Positions 1 to 9,468 of a stretch of 64,000 nt of DNA are shown in pieces (position 1 is the stretch's first letter; each line of letters opens with the position of its first letter). The notes under the pieces are model-generated. The model was not told the DNA's origin. It saw nothing but the letters and a program-made list of their open reading frames with translations, and ran no database searches. The DNA is from JAVJST01 sp965229715 (GTDB taxonomy: Bacteria; Pseudomonadota; Alphaproteobacteria; Rhodospirillales; Casp-alpha2), in the NCBI GenBank assembly GCA_965229715.1, contig CBDDJL010000002.1, positions 682,001-746,000 of the forward strand. The letters run 5' to 3'. The position numbers and the translations under genes are program-made.

Positions 1-1214
1 AGCTGGGTCGTAAATGCTTTCGTCGATGCGACGCCGATTTCCGGCCCGGCGTATGTCTGCCAAACCGAGTCGGATTCCCGCGCTATCGTGCTTTCCGGCA
101 CGTTGACGACAGAAACGATGCGCTGTCCCTGGGCCTTTGCATATCGCAACGACGCGAGCGTATCCATGGTTTCCCCGGATTGGGAAATGAACAGAGCAAC
201 ACCGTTTTCTGGCATGTCGGCGGCGCGATATCTGAATTCGGAGGCGACATCGATCTCGACGGGAACCCGCGCGATTGTCTCGATCCAATACTTGGCGACC
301 ATGCCGGCAAGGTAGGCCGTGCCACAGGCGATGATCGTGACACGGCTAACATTTGTGGCATCGAATGCGAGCGGCAACGTTACCTGCCGCGTGCCAGGGT
401 TTACGAACGAGTTGAGCGTATCGCCGATAACCTGCGGCTGTTCGAAAATCTCCTTGAGCATGAAATGACGGTAACCTGCCTTGCCGACAGCGGCGCCTGA
501 CAGGCTGGATTGATGTATCTTTCGGTCGACTTCGTTATCTGCGGAGTCGTAAATCGTCGCGCCGGTCGGCGTGACGACGGCCCAGTCGCCGTCCTCAAGG
601 TACTGAATGCGATTGGTCAGGTGAGCGAGCGCCATGGCGTCGGAGCCAAGATACATCTCTCCATCACCGTATCCGATGGCCAGAGGGCTACCCTGGCGCG
701 CGGCGATCATAAGATCGTGGTAGCCGGCAAACACGATGCCAAGGGCGAACGCGCCTTCCAATTCTTTTAATGCCTTGCCAGCCGCTGTGATCGGTTCGAG
801 GCCGTCTTCCATATGCGCGTCGATCAGATGCGCAACGACCTCCGTGTCCGTATCCGACGCAAGATTATGACCGCGTTCGACGACACGGGCCTTGATGGAC
901 TGATAATTCTCGATGATGCCGTTGTGGACGAGGGCGACCTTTGCTGTGGCATGCGGATGCGCGTTACTCTCGTTGGGCACGCCATGGGTCGCCCATCGAG
1001 TATGGCCGATGCCAGTCGTGCCGCCGAGCGGTTCGGAATCGAGACGTGTGGCCAAGTTTCCTAGTTTGCCCTCGGCCCGCCGACGATCGATCGATCCGTT
1101 GACCAGGGTCGCGATACCGGCCGAGTCGTATCCGCGGTACTCAAGACGTTTCAGTCCTTCAAGCAGGAGAGGCGAGACGTCGCGGGTGCCGATAATGCCG
1201 ATAATGCCGCACAT
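1..1214 (-). CDS. glmS: Glutamine--fructose-6-phosphate aminotransferase (partial, C-terminus beyond window)
   Basis: Makes glucosamine-6-phosphate from fructose-6-phosphate and glutamine in the cytoplasm, the entry step to UDP-GlcNAc. The reverse-strand frame opens with MCGIIGIIGTRDVSPLLLEG, where Cys2 becomes the N-terminal nucleophile of the class II glutaminase domain, and EYRGYDSAG follows as in the family. About 404 codons are in the window: the whole glutaminase domain and the start of the first SIS sugar-isomerase domain (a TIIACGTAYLAGM segment near residue 300). The last third lies off the left edge. It starts 7 bases after the glmU stop, so the two are almost certainly co-transcribed, as is usual for glmU-glmS. 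I see no ribozyme or riboswitch in the 7-base gap. Confidence 0.96.
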   Translation of the reverse strand, partial: MCGIIGIIGTRDVSPLLLEGLKRLEYRGYDSAGIATLVNGSIDRRRAEGKLGNLATRLDSEPLGGTTGIGHTRWATHGVPNESNAHPHATAKVALVHNGIIENYQSIKARVVERGHNLASDTDTEVVAHLIDAHMEDGLEPITAAGKALKELEGAFALGIVFAGYHDLMIAARQGSPLAIGYGDGEMYLGSDAMALAHLTNRIQYLEDGDWAVVTPTGATIYDSADNEVDRKIHQSSLSGAAVGKAGYRHFMLKEIFEQPQVIGDTLNSFVNPGTRQVTLPLAFDATNVSRVTIIACGTAYLAGMVAKYWIETIARVPVEIDVASEFRYRAADMPENGVALFISQSGETMDTLASLRYAKAQGQRIVSVVNVPESTIARESDSVWQTYAGPEIGVASTKAFTTQ

Positions 1215-1221
1215 GATAAAT

Positions 1222-2583
1222 CTAGCCTTTCCGCTTTCGCTCTCGAATTCTCTTTGCCCCGTCGGCAAGGTTCTTTTGCTCTGCACGGGTTACGGCAAGA
1301 TCGCCATCCGGGACATCGCGCGTAATCGTGCTGCCCGCACCGACGATGGCGCCAGCGCCGACACGAACGGGTGCGACGAGGGCAGTGTTTGAACCGATGA
1401 AAGCGCTAGCGCCGATCTCGGTCCGGTGCTTGTTGATGCCGTCGTAATTGCACGTGATGGTGCCGGCGCCGATGTTAGCGTTTTCGCCGACACCGGCGTC
1501 GCCAACATATGTCAGGTGGGCGGCCTTGGCGCCGGTCGAAAATGCTGCATTCTTCATTTCAACGAAGTTACCGATGCGACAGTTTTCACCGATGTCGGTG
1601 CCGCCCCGGAGGCGCGCGAACGGGCCAACGGAGGTGTGCGGTCCGATAACGGTATTTTCGATATGGCAAAACGCCCGGATTTTTACACCGTCACCGATAT
1701 GTACATTGGGGCCGATGAACACATTAGGTTCGATAACCACGTCGCGTCCAAGGTTTGTATCCGCGCTCAGAAACACGGTATCCGGATCGATCATCGTGAC
1801 GCCATTCGCCATTGCGCGTGCGCGTAAACGTTGCTGCATGACGGCTTCGGCCGCCGCAAGATCCTCGCGCGAATCGACGCCGATAACCTCGCTGCTGTCA
1901 GCTTCGATGACGGCGCAAACGTCACCGTCGTCGCGGGCGAGGCCGACGATATCGGTAAGATAATACTCGCCCTTCGCGTTATCGTTATCGAGCCGGTCGA
2001 TCAGCGACCACAAACGGGCGCCATCGATCGCCATCGCGCCGGCATTGCAGAGGTCGATTTCGAGCTGTTCCGGTGTGGCATCGCGAGCCTCGACGATGGC
2101 CGAGAGGGTGCCCTGATTATCAGCGATCAATCGACCGTAGAGTCCCGGGTCGACAGGCCGGAATCCGAGAACGACCACCGCCGGGTTATCATTGTCTTCG
2201 CGACGCGCGATCATGGCATTGAGAGTTTCGGGTTCGATGAGCGGATCGGCACCGAACAGGACCAGCACTGTTCCGTCGACATTGCCGAGCGCTTTGCGGG
2301 CGGCGGCGACCGCATGTCCTGTTCCCAGACGCTTGCGCTGAATGGCGATCGCATGGGGGGCGACGACATCAGCCGCATCGATCATATCCTCCGATACTAC
2401 GGTGACGATGCGATCGGCATGGACGGCTTCAAGGTTGTCGATCACGTGCCGAACCAATGGCTGCCCGGCGATCCGGTGCATCACCTTCGGTCGATCGGAC
2501 TTCATTCGTGTGCCCTTGCCGGCGGCGAGAACGATACCGGTAACCGAGGGGCGCGCTGGATTTTTCGGAGAAACGGACGTCAT
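1222..2583 (-). CDS. glmU: Bifunctional UDP-N-acetylglucosamine pyrophosphorylase / glucosamine-1-phosphate N-acetyltransferase
   Basis: Acetylates glucosamine-1-phosphate and couples it to UTP to give UDP-GlcNAc for peptidoglycan and lipid A. The 453-residue length is normal. Near the N-terminus the nucleotidyltransferase signature LAAGKGTRMKSDRPKVMH is present, and the C-terminal half is a left-handed beta-helix of hexapeptide repeats (for example IGPNVHIGDGVKI and ANIGAGTITCNYDG). The start at MTSVSPKNPARPS was chosen because homology begins shortly after it; the open frame continues 66 codons further upstream, but that stretch shows no GlmU similarity. It lies just upstream of glmS in the same operon. 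Confidence 0.96.
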   Translation of the reverse strand: MTSVSPKNPARPSVTGIVLAAGKGTRMKSDRPKVMHRIAGQPLVRHVIDNLEAVHADRIVTVVSEDMIDAADVVAPHAIAIQRKRLGTGHAVAAARKALGNVDGTVLVLFGADPLIEPETLNAMIARREDNDNPAVVVLGFRPVDPGLYGRLIADNQGTLSAIVEARDATPEQLEIDLCNAGAMAIDGARLWSLIDRLDNDNAKGEYYLTDIVGLARDDGDVCAVIEADSSEVIGVDSREDLAAAEAVMQQRLRARAMANGVTMIDPDTVFLSADTNLGRDVVIEPNVFIGPNVHIGDGVKIRAFCHIENTVIGPHTSVGPFARLRGGTDIGENCRIGNFVEMKNAAFSTGAKAAHLTYVGDAGVGENANIGAGTITCNYDGINKHRTEIGASAFIGSNTALVAPVRVGAGAIVGAGSTITRDVPDGDLAVTRAEQKNLADGAKRIRERKRKG

Positions 2584-2803
2584 GACGCTGATACAGGAAT
2601 AACGCTGGAAGGCTTTGAAATCGGTTGGGAAATTGCCACAGGGGGCCGTCAGGGCCAAGTCAAAGATTGTTTCCGATTCCTGCAACCGGCGCTGCACATG
2701 AGACCTGCCTTGGGCCCCTTGGATTTCTTGACACCCGTGTGGCTGCAGCCTTATATGGCTCCCTTCCGAGCGGCCCGGCAACCAGCCGCCGCGCGAACCG
2801 GAG

Positions 2804-2878
2804 GGGCGCGTAGCTCAGCGGGAGAGCACTGCCTTCACACGGCAGGGGTCACTGGTTCAATCCCAGTCGCGCCCACCA
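2804..2878 (+). tRNA. tRNA-Val (anticodon CAC)
   Basis: A full cloverleaf can be folded. The acceptor arm is GGGCGCG at 2804-2810 paired with CGCGCCC at 2868-2874, followed by A and an encoded CCA at 2876-2878. The D arm holds TAGCTCAGCGGGAGAGC, the anticodon stem CTGCC/GGCAG encloses loop TTCACAC with anticodon CAC, and the T arm carries GGTTCAATCCC. It sits in the gap between divergently oriented glmU and the oxygenase gene. Confidence 0.96.
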
Positions 2879-2898
2879 TCTCCGATGATTTATAGTAT

Positions 2899-3792
2899 AT
2901 GATCCTAAGTCATGACGGAGGCGGCGTGTTTGTGCTGACACCCGAGCAGAAAGCGAATTTCGATGAAAATGGCTTTCTCATCGTCGACAAACTGATCGAC
3001 GATGAAACCGTCGCACGACTACGTGAACGCTATGACCGATTGTTTCGGGGCGAGTTCGAAACCGGCATTTCGCCGGATGAGGTCAATTGGCAGGAAGGCA
3101 AGAGCGATCCGTCGCTGTCGCGGCAAATCTGCAACGGCTGGCGCGCCGACCGCGCCGTAGCGGCAACGGTGCTGCGCGAAGACCTCGGCCGTGCGATTGC
3201 CGAACTCGGCGATTGGCCAGGAACCCGAATCATGCAGGACAATGTGATCTGGAAACCGCCGGGAACGCGCGCGCTTCTGTATCACCGCGACAATGCCTAC
3301 CTTTCGTGGTTCCGGCCGACTGAGATGCTGTCGTGCTGGATCGCGCTCGATGAGACCAGATCCGACGCCGGCACGATAGAATTCGTTCGCGGGTCGCATC
3401 GCTGGAAGCCGACGGGTCCCGAGGGCGAGTTTCACGGTCCTGAGAATTATCGTGAGTTCATGGAAAAATCCGCAGCGGCCGAGGGTGTCGAGCCTGAGAT
3501 CGTTCATGTCGAAGTGCCGCCTGGCGGCGGGTCGTTCCATCACGGTTGGACGTGGCACGGCTCGGGCAGCAACGCTGCTTCAGTCCCGCGTCGTTCGCTT
3601 GTGTTGCACGGTATCCGTAGCGATACGCACTACGTGCCCGAGAGACTGAATGAGGGGAACGGACCGGTCTACGGCCGCTACAAACGGTTCGGTGACGATA
3701 CCATGGACGAGAACTACTTCCCAATCCTGTGGACTCGGAACGGCCATCGCACAGAGTCGATTGACTCTTACATCGCTGCTGCCCAACCCTAG
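2899..3792 (+). CDS. Phytanoyl-CoA dioxygenase (PhyH) family Fe(II)/2-oxoglutarate oxygenase
   Basis: A cytoplasmic non-heme iron hydroxylase of unknown substrate. The double-stranded beta-helix core shows the iron-binding HxD in LLYHRDNAYLSW (about residue 131) and a distal His in SFHHGWTWHGSGSN (about 217), followed by RRSLVLHGIRS, whose Arg would bind 2-oxoglutarate. At 297 residues it is a typical PhyH protein. The first ATG gives MILSHDGGG; a GTG at 2926, better spaced behind a GGAGG, would give VFVLTPEQKANFDENGF and may be the true start. The next gene, an amidohydrolase, begins 5 bases after the stop, so the two probably act on the same compound. Confidence 0.85.
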   Translation: MILSHDGGGVFVLTPEQKANFDENGFLIVDKLIDDETVARLRERYDRLFRGEFETGISPDEVNWQEGKSDPSLSRQICNGWRADRAVAATVLREDLGRAIAELGDWPGTRIMQDNVIWKPPGTRALLYHRDNAYLSWFRPTEMLSCWIALDETRSDAGTIEFVRGSHRWKPTGPEGEFHGPENYREFMEKSAAAEGVEPEIVHVEVPPGGGSFHHGWTWHGSGSNAASVPRRSLVLHGIRSDTHYVPERLNEGNGPVYGRYKRFGDDTMDENYFPILWTRNGHRTESIDSYIAAAQP

Positions 3793-3797
3793 GAGCC

Positions 3798-5330
3798 ATG
3801 TCTGATTCCATTATCATTCGCGGCAAATGGGTCATTTGTGGCAGCGGTCCGGACGATACGATCCGAGACGGCGCCGTTGTCGTGGACGGAGGCAGGATCG
3901 CCGCAGTCGGTTCCTGGAATGAATTGTCGGATGCGTACCAGAACACAACCGTACTTGGGTCCGAGAACGCAGCCGTCATTCCCGGCCTGATCAACGCACA
4001 CCACCACACCGGATCATTATCATACTGGCTGAACGGCATAGCGGACGATCTGCTCGAACCCTGGATCGTCATGACGCGGCTCGCACGCGATCCCGACGTG
4101 CGCCTTGGGACGACATTGAGTGCGGCGAAGTTGCTCCGGACCGGCGTCACGGCGGTCATGGATCTCTGTGGTTCAGGCCAAGACCCTCGATCATTCGAGC
4201 ACAACATCAATGACAAGGCCTGCGCATACGACGATGTCGGTCTTCGCGTCAGGCTCGCACCGGGATCGACCGAAACAAGCCTGATTGTTCACGGTATCGG
4301 CGAGGACGACCGGTTTCTGGCGAGCTTGCCCGATGATCTTGCCGCTGGCGTGCGCCGCTTCTTTATCGACGTGCCGCGGTTGACGTCCGAAGAGTATCTC
4401 GACGGTGTCGAACGGCTGAACGCGGCGTGGCGGGATCATCCGACCGTATCGGTCTGGTACGGACCGCCGGGCCCACAGTGGGTTAGGGCGGAAACCATGC
4501 AGGAAGCGGCACGCCGTGCCGCGAAGCTCGATGCTGGCGTCCAGACCCATGCGACTGAGTCGCACTACGAAAAGCTTGAAAGCCTGCGCAATCATGGGAA
4601 AACCGCGATCAGTTACCTGCGCGATCTTGGCGTTCTCGATGAGCGATTTTCGATCGCGCACGGTGTTTGGGTGACCGAGCGCGACATCGAAACCCTCGCG
4701 GAGACCGGCGCCGGTTTGTCACACAATCCAAGCTCCAATCTGCGTCTACGGGCTGGCATTGCGCCGTTGAATGCCTTGCTCGCGAGCGGCGTTACTGTCG
4801 GTCTTGGCCTTGACGCAACGACGATCAATGACGATGACGACATGTTCGACGAGATGCGGCTTGCACTTCGTTTGCATCGCACGCCAGACATTGGCGGACC
4901 GGCGCCGTCAATCCGACAGGTGTTCGACATGGCGACCATCGGCGGCGCGAAGATCCTGGGCATGGGCGGCGAAATCGGGCGGCTTGAATCAGGATACAGG
5001 GCCGATATTGCCGTACTCGACTTGGACCGAATTGGCTGGCCTTGGCTATCGCCGGAGGCCGATCCGCTGGAGACGATCGTTATGCGGGCACGGGCGGAGG
5101 ATGTGGCGACCGTAATGGTCGGCGGCGACATCGTTCTGCGTGGTGGCCAGACGACGAAGATTGATCTTGCGGCTACCGGTTCTGCGATCCGCAGTCAACT
5201 TGATGGCGTGGAAATCGATCCGGCGTACGATCGCGTTGTTCGCGCTCTCGTGCCGCATCTCGAACAATGGTATGCGGCGTGGGGGTATCCGTCCCACGAT
5301 CCCTACGATCCGATGAATTCGCGCTTATAG
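3798..5330 (+). CDS. Amidohydrolase-superfamily metal-dependent hydrolase (Atz/Trz-type deaminase/chlorohydrolase group)
   Basis: Predicted zinc or iron hydrolase that deaminates or hydrolyses a ring or amidine compound; the exact substrate cannot be read. Features of the family are all visible: a small N-terminal beta-sandwich, the HxH metal site in INAHHHTGS (about residue 68), a His in QTHATESHYEK (about 252), a His in SIAHGVW (about 286) and the catalytic Asp in LGLDATTINDDDDM (about 339). The 510-residue length is slightly long for the group (usually 430-480). AGGAG precedes the ATG. It is close behind the PhyH gene and converges on the peptide-type ABC importer at 5435-11106, which may bring in the substrate. 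Confidence 0.85.
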   Translation: MSDSIIIRGKWVICGSGPDDTIRDGAVVVDGGRIAAVGSWNELSDAYQNTTVLGSENAAVIPGLINAHHHTGSLSYWLNGIADDLLEPWIVMTRLARDPDVRLGTTLSAAKLLRTGVTAVMDLCGSGQDPRSFEHNINDKACAYDDVGLRVRLAPGSTETSLIVHGIGEDDRFLASLPDDLAAGVRRFFIDVPRLTSEEYLDGVERLNAAWRDHPTVSVWYGPPGPQWVRAETMQEAARRAAKLDAGVQTHATESHYEKLESLRNHGKTAISYLRDLGVLDERFSIAHGVWVTERDIETLAETGAGLSHNPSSNLRLRAGIAPLNALLASGVTVGLGLDATTINDDDDMFDEMRLALRLHRTPDIGGPAPSIRQVFDMATIGGAKILGMGGEIGRLESGYRADIAVLDLDRIGWPWLSPEADPLETIVMRARAEDVATVMVGGDIVLRGGQTTKIDLAATGSAIRSQLDGVEIDPAYDRVVRALVPHLEQWYAAWGYPSHDPYDPMNSRL

Positions 5331-5434
5331 GCGATGAGAACGGCGCTCGCGCGTAAGCTGGGAGATAAAACCGGTGATCGCAAAGTGATTCGCATGCGTG
5401 AGTAAGGCCGTTGCGAAACCGTCGTTGCTCGGAG

Positions 5435-7330
5435 TCAATGGGCAGAGCTGCTCGGCCCGTCTTCGTCGTCCCTGACCTTGTCAAAACCGTGCAGCACCAT
5501 CTGCGGCGCGGTTGAGCTTTCCTCGACCTCGTCCAGCGTGTGGTGACAAGCGATCTCGTGGCCCTCGTCGTGAACGCGGATCGGCGCATCTTCCTTATCG
5601 CAGGTTCCCTCGATCGCAATCGGGCAGCGATTGAAGAACGGGCAACCGACACGCGTGATCTCCACGTCTCGGGCAATGCCTGCGGCGGCTTCGCGGGTCT
5701 GCATGGTGTCTTCGAGCCAGCCGATTCGCATTTCCGGCACTGACGTGATCAGCAACCGGGTGTAGGGATGAAACGGGGGCGACAGAACCTGATCTGTCGG
5801 CCCTTGCTCGACGACCCGCCCAGCATAGAGCACGACAATACGGTCGGCGAACGATGCGACGGTCGAAAGGTCGTGAGAAATGAACACGAACGAAACGCCC
5901 GTTTCCATTCGCAAATCCTTGAGCAGCTTGATGACATTGGCGCCGACAATGGAATCGAGTGCCGACGTGACCTCGTCGCAGAGCAGGACTTCGGGATTGC
6001 CGGCCAGTGCGCGCGCCAGATTGATACGCTGCTTCTGTCCGCCGGAAAGTTCCATCGGATAACGTTCCGCGAACTCGACGGGCAGTTCGACCATATCGAG
6101 GAGTTCGTAGACTCGGCGGCGTTTGTCATCGCCTTTCAAACCGAGATAGAACTCAACGGGGCGGCCCAGAATATCGCCGATGCGCTGACGCGGATTAAGC
6201 GCGGTATCGGCCATCTGAAAGACGAACTGGACCTTGCGGAGTTCGTCCCGTTCGCGGTTCTCGAGCGACGGCTCGAGAGTCTTGCCGTCGAGCACGATGT
6301 CGCCTTTGGCAGCCGGCAGAAGCCCAGCCATGACACGGGCGAGTGTCGATTTACCGCATCCGGATTCGCCAATAACCCCGACCACGTCGCCGCGGCCGAT
6401 GTCGACGTTGACATTCCGAAGAATGGTGATTGCCGGCTCGCCGTCGACATTGCCACCGTACCCGGCGGTGATGTTCCGTGCCGAAAGTGCCGCCTCGTCG
6501 CGACCGTGCCCGTGCTCCTCGTCGTCGCCCATCCCGGCAACCGGGGAAGGGCGAACGGCGGCCATCAGGCGGCGCGTGTAGTCATGGGTCGGTTGGTTGA
6601 TGATCTGATCGGCGGTGCCCATTTCCTGAATCTCACCGGCATAGAGCACGACGATTTTATCGGCGATCTGGGCGACGACGGACAGATCGTGCGTGACGTA
6701 GATCGCTGCCGAGCCTTCTTCCTGAATCACCTTCTTGAAAGCCTTGAGAACCTCGATCTGGGTCGTCACGTCGAGCGCCGTCGTCGGCTCATCGAGAACA
6801 AGCAGATCCGGCCGCCCGCATAACGCCATCGCTGCCATCAAGCGTTGCAACTGGCCGCCGGACACCTGATGGGGATAGCGGCGCCCCATGCGGTCTGGAT
6901 CGGGTAGCTCGAGCGCGATATAGAGCTCTTCAGCGCGCTTGTCCGCCTCTTCCTGGGTCATGACTCCGTGCAGCACCGCCGGCTCGGTAACCTGTTCGCC
7001 GATAGTAATCGCCGGGTTGAACGTGGCTGCCGCGCTTTGCGCCAGATAGGCGACGTTCTTGCCGCGCATCTCGCGCTGATCGAGGGGCGGCATCGTCAGC
7101 ACGTCCTTGCCATGCAACCGGACTTCGCCGCCGGCGAATTCGAGCCCCGGCTTGCAATAGGCGAGAGATGCCAGCGAGATCGTCGTCTTGCCAGAACCGG
7201 ACTCGCCGATCAGGGCGACGACCTCGCCGGGCTCGATGTCGAACGACACGCCCTTGACGATCGGGATGATACTTCCGTCGTCTTCCTTGCGGGCCTGGAT
7301 CTTCAGATTGTCGACTTCCAGAAGCGCCAT
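5435..7330 (-). CDS. Oligopeptide/dipeptide-type ABC transporter, fused double ATP-binding protein (DppD-DppF-like)
   Basis: Energises import through the two permeases encoded just upstream. The protein (631 residues) contains two complete nucleotide-binding domains. The first has Walker A GESGSGKTT, signature SGGQLQRL and Walker B LLVLDEPTTALD; the second has GESGCGKST, LSGGQKQRINLARAL and VLLCDEVTSALD. A cysteine-rich oligopeptide-transporter C-terminal motif (GCPFFNRCPIAIEGTCD) ends the protein. The start MALLEVDNLKI was chosen because it directly begins the domain and lies 2 bases after the permease stop; the open frame upstream overlaps the permease. Fusion of the D and F subunits is common in peptide, nickel and opine-type importers. 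Confidence 0.93.
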   Translation of the reverse strand: MALLEVDNLKIQARKEDDGSIIPIVKGVSFDIEPGEVVALIGESGSGKTTISLASLAYCKPGLEFAGGEVRLHGKDVLTMPPLDQREMRGKNVAYLAQSAAATFNPAITIGEQVTEPAVLHGVMTQEEADKRAEELYIALELPDPDRMGRRYPHQVSGGQLQRLMAAMALCGRPDLLVLDEPTTALDVTTQIEVLKAFKKVIQEEGSAAIYVTHDLSVVAQIADKIVVLYAGEIQEMGTADQIINQPTHDYTRRLMAAVRPSPVAGMGDDEEHGHGRDEAALSARNITAGYGGNVDGEPAITILRNVNVDIGRGDVVGVIGESGCGKSTLARVMAGLLPAAKGDIVLDGKTLEPSLENRERDELRKVQFVFQMADTALNPRQRIGDILGRPVEFYLGLKGDDKRRRVYELLDMVELPVEFAERYPMELSGGQKQRINLARALAGNPEVLLCDEVTSALDSIVGANVIKLLKDLRMETGVSFVFISHDLSTVASFADRIVVLYAGRVVEQGPTDQVLSPPFHPYTRLLITSVPEMRIGWLEDTMQTREAAAGIARDVEITRVGCPFFNRCPIAIEGTCDKEDAPIRVHDEGHEIACHHTLDEVEESSTAPQMVLHGFDKVRDDEDGPSSSAH

Positions 7331-7332
7331 GA

Positions 7333-8355
7333 TTACACCATTTTCTTTGCCAGGCTGCCGCCGGACTTCGCCGAGACGTCGTCGACAATCAGATTGATGG
7401 AGATGGTCAGTGTCGCGATGGCAATCGCCGGCCAGATGGAGGCGTAGGAGCCGTAGCCGAGCCCCGACATGTTTTCCCGCACCATGCTGCCCCAATCGGA
7501 CATCGGCGGTTGAACGCCGAGGCCGAGGAAACTCAGGCTCGAAATAAACAGGATGACGAAGACCAGCCGCAGGCCGAAGTCGGTTGCCAGCGGCATCGCC
7601 GCATTGGGCAACACCTCGCGGGTGATGATCCACCAGACACCTTCGCCACGTGCATGGGCGGCCTCGACGAAGTCCTGCACGATGATGTCCTGCCCAAGCG
7701 CTCGGGCGATACGGAACACGCTGGTCGCATAAATCAGCGACGCGACGGCAATCAGGATCGGGATCGTGGACCCCAGCGCCGCGACGGCGATCAGACCCAA
7801 CATGATGCTGGGCAGTGACAGGATCGACTCGTTGACGCGGCTCAGAACCATGTCGGTCCAACCGCCGCGAACCGCGGCCGCAATGCCCATCGTGATACCG
7901 AAGAAGTAGGCGAGCATCGTCGAGAAGAACGAGATACCGATGGTCGTCCGTGCGCCCCAAATGACACGAGAGAACTCGTCGCGTCCGAGATAGTCGGAGC
8001 CAAGTACCATGATATTTTCGGATTCGGCACAGTATTGCTCGATCGCCTCCGGGGTCATTTCCGACAGATCGTAGATTTCCTCGGTGATTTCAGGGCACGA
8101 AAAAGCCGGCAGGAATCCATCGTCAGCGACGAACTCGGCCTCGTGGTAGGGCGCGATCCACGGTCCGAAGATTGCAATGAAGACCCAAAAGACGACAATG
8201 CCGGTTGCGATTTTTCCGACCCAGGAAAGCCTGATGCCGCGTTTTGGCGGCGCATCCGGCAGTTCCGCGAACTTGTCGACCGGATCGATGCTTTCCTTCT
8301 CGCTTACATCCGAGGCAGTTTCACCGGTGACGCCGTTGTTTGTCGTATCACTCAT
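7333..8355 (-). CDS. ABC transporter permease, DppC/OppC family
   Basis: Inner-membrane permease of the peptide-type importer (340 residues from ATG 8355). After a hydrophilic N-terminus there is a first membrane segment around residues 50-70, a periplasmic loop, then a cluster of membrane segments; the cytoplasmic EAA loop is visible as VEAAHARGEGVWWIITREVLPNA. AGGTG sits 6 bases upstream of ATG 8355; an in-frame GTG at 8364, next to the stop of the upstream permease gene, is an alternative start. It is the third gene of a substrate-binding protein / B / C / ATPase operon. Confidence 0.92.
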   Translation of the reverse strand: MSDTTNNGVTGETASDVSEKESIDPVDKFAELPDAPPKRGIRLSWVGKIATGIVVFWVFIAIFGPWIAPYHEAEFVADDGFLPAFSCPEITEEIYDLSEMTPEAIEQYCAESENIMVLGSDYLGRDEFSRVIWGARTTIGISFFSTMLAYFFGITMGIAAAVRGGWTDMVLSRVNESILSLPSIMLGLIAVAALGSTIPILIAVASLIYATSVFRIARALGQDIIVQDFVEAAHARGEGVWWIITREVLPNAAMPLATDFGLRLVFVILFISSLSFLGLGVQPPMSDWGSMVRENMSGLGYGSYASIWPAIAIATLTISINLIVDDVSAKSGGSLAKKMV

Positions 8356-8364
8356 GTTCGTCAC

Positions 8365-9315
8365 CTATTTCGGATGCCGCAAACGCGGATTGGAAACGAT
8401 CGCCGCGATATCGGCCGCCAGCAGTAGGGCGATGTAAGTCGCGCAGAAGATCATGGCACAGGCCTGCACAAGCGGAAGGTCGCGGACTTGAACGCCGTCA
8501 ATCATCAGTTTCGCGAGGCCGGGGTAAGCGAAAATAGTCTCGACGATGACCACGCCGCTAACCAGATAGGCGAGGTTGAGCGCGATGACATTGACGATCG
8601 GCCCGATCGCGTTGAAGAACGCGTGGCGCAGGATAATGCGCTTGCGAGGCACGCCCTTTAGAATTGCCATCTCGATGTAGGCCGAATTCATGACGTTGAG
8701 AATGCCGGCCCGGGTCATACGGATCATCTGGGCCGCGACCACGATCACCAAAGTTCCGATCGGTAGCGCCATGGCGCGCAGCCATTCGAGAAACGTCTGG
8801 TCTTCGCTCATGAAGGCGATGGATGGCAGCCATCGGAGCTTCACCGCCAGGAACAGCACGAGAAGGGTTGCGATCAGGAATTCCGGGACCGCGACGAGGC
8901 TCATCGTTCCAAATGTCAGGATACGGTCGAGCCAGGTGCCGGGATACATTGCCGCCAGCAGGCCGAGGACGACCGAGAGCGGCACCGCGATCGCGGCGAC
9001 GACGCCGCCGAGCTCGAGGGTGTTGCCGATGCGAAACGTGATCAGGCTGGAAATCGTTGCGCCGCCGGCACTGGATATCCCCATGTCGCCGGTCAACAGA
9101 TTGCCGAGCCAGATGAAGTATTGAATGTAAAGTGGCTGGTCGAGGCCCAGTTTCTTGCGAAGCGCAGCCAGGCTTTCGGGTGTCGCCGACTGGCCGAGCA
9201 CGATCTGGGCCACGTCGCCTGGGATCACATTGAGTCCGAAGAAAACGAGTAGAGACACCACCCACAAGGTGACAAAGCCGATCAGGATACGGCGGATGAT
9301 CATGGCCTGCATCAT
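8365..9315 (-). CDS. ABC transporter permease, DppB/OppB family
   Basis: Inner-membrane permease partner of the DppC-like protein. The sequence begins MMQAMIIRRILIGFVTLWVV, the typical first membrane segment of this family, and contains the conserved GLDQPLYIQYFIWLGNLLTGDMG block followed by further membrane segments and the EAA-type loop (ILKGVPRKRIILRHAFFNA). The chosen ATG gives 316 residues, normal for the family; the frame could be extended 31 codons upstream, but that part is not hydrophobic and lies in the hairpin-containing leader. GGAGG is located about 10 bases upstream. Confidence 0.92.
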   Translation of the reverse strand: MMQAMIIRRILIGFVTLWVVSLLVFFGLNVIPGDVAQIVLGQSATPESLAALRKKLGLDQPLYIQYFIWLGNLLTGDMGISSAGGATISSLITFRIGNTLELGGVVAAIAVPLSVVLGLLAAMYPGTWLDRILTFGTMSLVAVPEFLIATLLVLFLAVKLRWLPSIAFMSEDQTFLEWLRAMALPIGTLVIVVAAQMIRMTRAGILNVMNSAYIEMAILKGVPRKRIILRHAFFNAIGPIVNVIALNLAYLVSGVVIVETIFAYPGLAKLMIDGVQVRDLPLVQACAMIFCATYIALLLAADIAAIVSNPRLRHPK

Positions 9316-9407
9316 GGAATGGGCCCCTCCTACTGTGCGCGCCTTCAGGCGTTCTTGCTTGATGATTTTATCGTTGTTCGGCCGGTTTTTCACCGGCCGC
9401 GGCGACA

Positions 9408-9434
9408 CCGGCCCGGAGACATACTCCGGGCCGG
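9408..9434 (-). promoter_or_regulatory. Strong intercistronic hairpin between substrate-binding protein and permease genes
   Basis: An 11-bp perfect inverted repeat (CCGGCCCGGAG at 9408-9418 with CTCCGGGCCGG at 9424-9434) with a 5-base loop, followed towards the permease by a weaker 6-bp repeat at 9381-9397. In the direction of the operon no T-run follows, so it looks more like a transcript-stabilising or attenuating element that keeps binding-protein mRNA more abundant than permease mRNA than like a full terminator. That role is inference. Confidence 0.6.
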
Positions 9435-9468
9435 AATTTGCCGTTGTGCTATCGTTCGATGGGAGGGC

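Noticed and set aside
1831..2895. Plus-strand open frame of 354 codons opposite glmU running through tRNA-Val
   Set aside because: Covers the tRNA gene and is antisense to glmU; no similarity visible.
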